From: Onchocerca lupi
Taxonomy: Eukaryota > Nematoda > Chromadorea > Rhabditida > Onchocercidae
Direction: 5' to 3'
DNA length: 64,000 nt
NCBI GenBank assembly: GCA_028564675.1
Contig: JAOVVO010000141.1
Span: forward strand, 78,321 to 142,320
Part shown: piece after piece, positions 62,601 through 64,000 of the stretch
Position numbering within the stretch: position 1 is the stretch's first letter
How the letters are laid out: every line of letters starts with the position of its first letter
Notes under the pieces: generated by a model
The model's input: the letters and a program-made list of their open reading frames with translations, nothing else
The model's database searches: none
Told to the model about the DNA's origin: nothing
Translations under genes and position numbers: made by a program

Positions 62601-63388
62601 GAATCGCATTATAGCTAGCAAGAAAGGAGATATTTCGAATATGTTTCAGCCCAAGCCATCACAATATCTATCACCTTGCTACATATGCAATATCATCTTC
62701 TTTGTCAAATCTCATACTTGCTGTTTGGGACGCAATGAAATTGCAAATAATGAAAGAAAAACTCAATTATTTTATTATTATTACGCGGAAAATGATACGT
62801 TTCGGCATCGTATTTTCAATAAAAATATGAATGTTGATGCTTTCACTGGATGGTTTACATGACCTGTAGGAATCACTTTAACATGATGATTGGAATGCTT
62901 TATGACTGAACTTTGACAGTGTGATTTGGAAATCGAGAAAAATAATTTCCCTTAGGTAGGCTGGCTATTCGCATAAGCAAATGATTCATCAGAAAGCCAA
63001 AATGGCAGGAATATTGCCAGTTGTGGCTCTTGCTTGAGGAGTGCGAGATTGTTTGGGATTATATTTCAACATGCCAGAAAAAACCGAAATTTCATTCTAT
63101 AAATATGTCTAAATAATTAAAGTATTTTATTGTGGAAATATCCAGAGTAATAACTGAGTAAATTCATAATGTGAAAATTTACTATAAAGATTGTTTTATT
63201 TTGAATATTCACAGTTAAATGACTGATCATATAAAATGAACACAAATGATGCAAGATATAATGAACCATTTCTCTGGTTCTTATCTTTGTTTCCGATCAA
63301 CCAAACTTATCCTCAATAGACAAACATCGGAAAATGTTTCCGGCTAACAAACAAGTTTATGCGGAATGTTTAAAACAAGTTATGCGCA
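59660..63388. other. Spacer after the MEGF6-like gene
   Basis: It should contain the MEGF6-like 3' untranslated region at its left end. Several open frames of 60-83 codons (for example 61729-61977 and 62335-62553) lack splice support, codon bias or recognisable domains. A short (TA)n lies near 61292-61303. Confidence 0.45.
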
Positions 63389-63440
63389 AAGAAGCCGTTT
63401 GAGGGGCGAATTGTTTTACAATTCCCTCAAACGGCTTCTT
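63389..63440. repeat. 52-base near-perfect hairpin
   Basis: The left arm AAGAAGCCGTTTGAGG, GGC, GAATTGT and the right arm ACAATTC, CCTCAAACGGCTTCTT pair over 16 + 7 bases with a GGC bulge and a TTT loop. It is the strongest inverted repeat I found in the window. Its flanks do not pair. Confidence 0.88.
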
Positions 63441-63927
63441 CGATCCATTCGTTGGAATGGAGTGCTACAGTGTACATTCCATCAAATTTTTCCTAAAAGC
63501 TTAAAACTATCAAATTCCTACAAAATTTTCCTTTAAAACGCAGTGAAGAAGAAATATAGCTGTCTACTACACTAATAATATTCTCTGGTAATTGCCTTAT
63601 AAAACATCAATCAATAAAAAGTTTATTTCAATTATTCATCTGTGCCAAACATCAAACAAAAACAAAACCTCCATGAGAAGGCATGTTTTCAGCATATCGA
63701 CCATTTTATGGCAAATCTACAAGCCTTCATCTGTAAAATTGCTGGCATTCCAAAGATTTTATTGAAAAGTTTAAAAAAATTGCAAGATAAATATGCTCAT
63801 TGCAAACGAAAAGGAATAGCCAATTCTAATGGTCTTCTCAAAATTCCCTGCTCTATTTAATTGTAGGACCAAAGCACTAGAAGATCTAGTTTTCCCATAT
63901 TTCCGAAATTTGAAAGAAAATTGTATC

Positions 63928-63930
<3 letters not shown>
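63441..63930. other. Spacer between hairpin and microsatellite
   Basis: No supported gene. A 72-codon frame at 63642-63860 rich in Lys and Ile lacks an ATG start (its first codon is GTG) and has no recognised domain. Confidence 0.4.

Positions 63931-63980
<50 letters not shown>
63931..63980. repeat. (AT)25 microsatellite
   Basis: Fifty bases of uninterrupted AT dinucleotide. Confidence 0.97.
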
Positions 63981-63982
<2 letters not shown>

Positions 63983-64000
63983 CTAAGTTCACGACAAGCT

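Noticed and set aside
63771..63992. Minus-strand frame with Ile-Tyr repeats
   Set aside because: It is a translation of the (AT)25 microsatellite.
1..64000. tRNA, rRNA, CRISPR, prokaryotic operons or insertion sequences
   Set aside because: No T-loop/anticodon pattern, regular spaced repeats, transposase or prokaryotic gene arrangement was seen by eye. A covariance-model scan would be needed to exclude small RNAs fully.

Overview
The window is AT-rich nuclear DNA from a nematode. Proteins are split into many short exons separated by short, T-rich introns ending in TTTCAG-type acceptors, and the proteins belong to animal families. Several first ATGs lie a few bases after an acceptor-like AG, as expected for spliced-leader trans-splicing. 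The base composition and the mix of compact genes and long AT-rich spacers fit a spirurid or filarial worm; this is inference, not proof. All gene models were built by hand by matching donor/acceptor sites and codon phase across introns.

Layout. 1.8-3.2 kb (minus): BAR-domain protein. 3.9-10.3 kb (plus): an unrecognised single-pass membrane protein followed closely by trimethylguanosine synthase TGS1, probably as an operon. 11.9-12.2 kb (minus): small unrecognised gene. 13.6-16.6 kb (minus): proteasome ATPase RPT4. 19.3-23.2 kb (minus): RNA polymerase III factor TFIIIC subunit GTF3C5, divergent from glucosamine-6-phosphate N-acetyltransferase GNA1 at 23.9-25.5 kb (plus). 27.4-32.4 kb (plus): a 67-residue protein, BORCS5 (BORC lysosome-positioning complex) and WASHC3 (WASH endosomal complex). 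32.4-37.7 kb: weakly supported reading frames, one with a signal peptide. 37.8-59.7 kb (plus): one 35-exon gene for a secreted MEGF6-type protein: signal peptide, EMI domain, ten EGF/calcium-EGF modules, a helical linker, then about 25 laminin-type EGF modules. 59.7-64.0 kb: spacer with a strong hairpin and an (AT)25 microsatellite.

Most genes are housekeeping: snRNA/spliced-leader cap hypermethylation (TGS1), protein degradation (RPT4), Pol III transcription (GTF3C5), amino-sugar supply for chitin and glycans (GNA1), endosome/lysosome traffic (BORCS5, WASHC3, perhaps the BAR protein) and extracellular matrix (MEGF6-like). The most unusual points are gene-structure anomalies: a GC-AG intron in GTF3C5, an apparent AT-AG donor in the MEGF6-like gene, a roughly 100-residue insertion in the TGS1 catalytic domain, and a BORCS5 start only 39 bases after another reading frame with no acceptor between. 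I found no prokaryotic system, CRISPR array, rRNA or tRNA.
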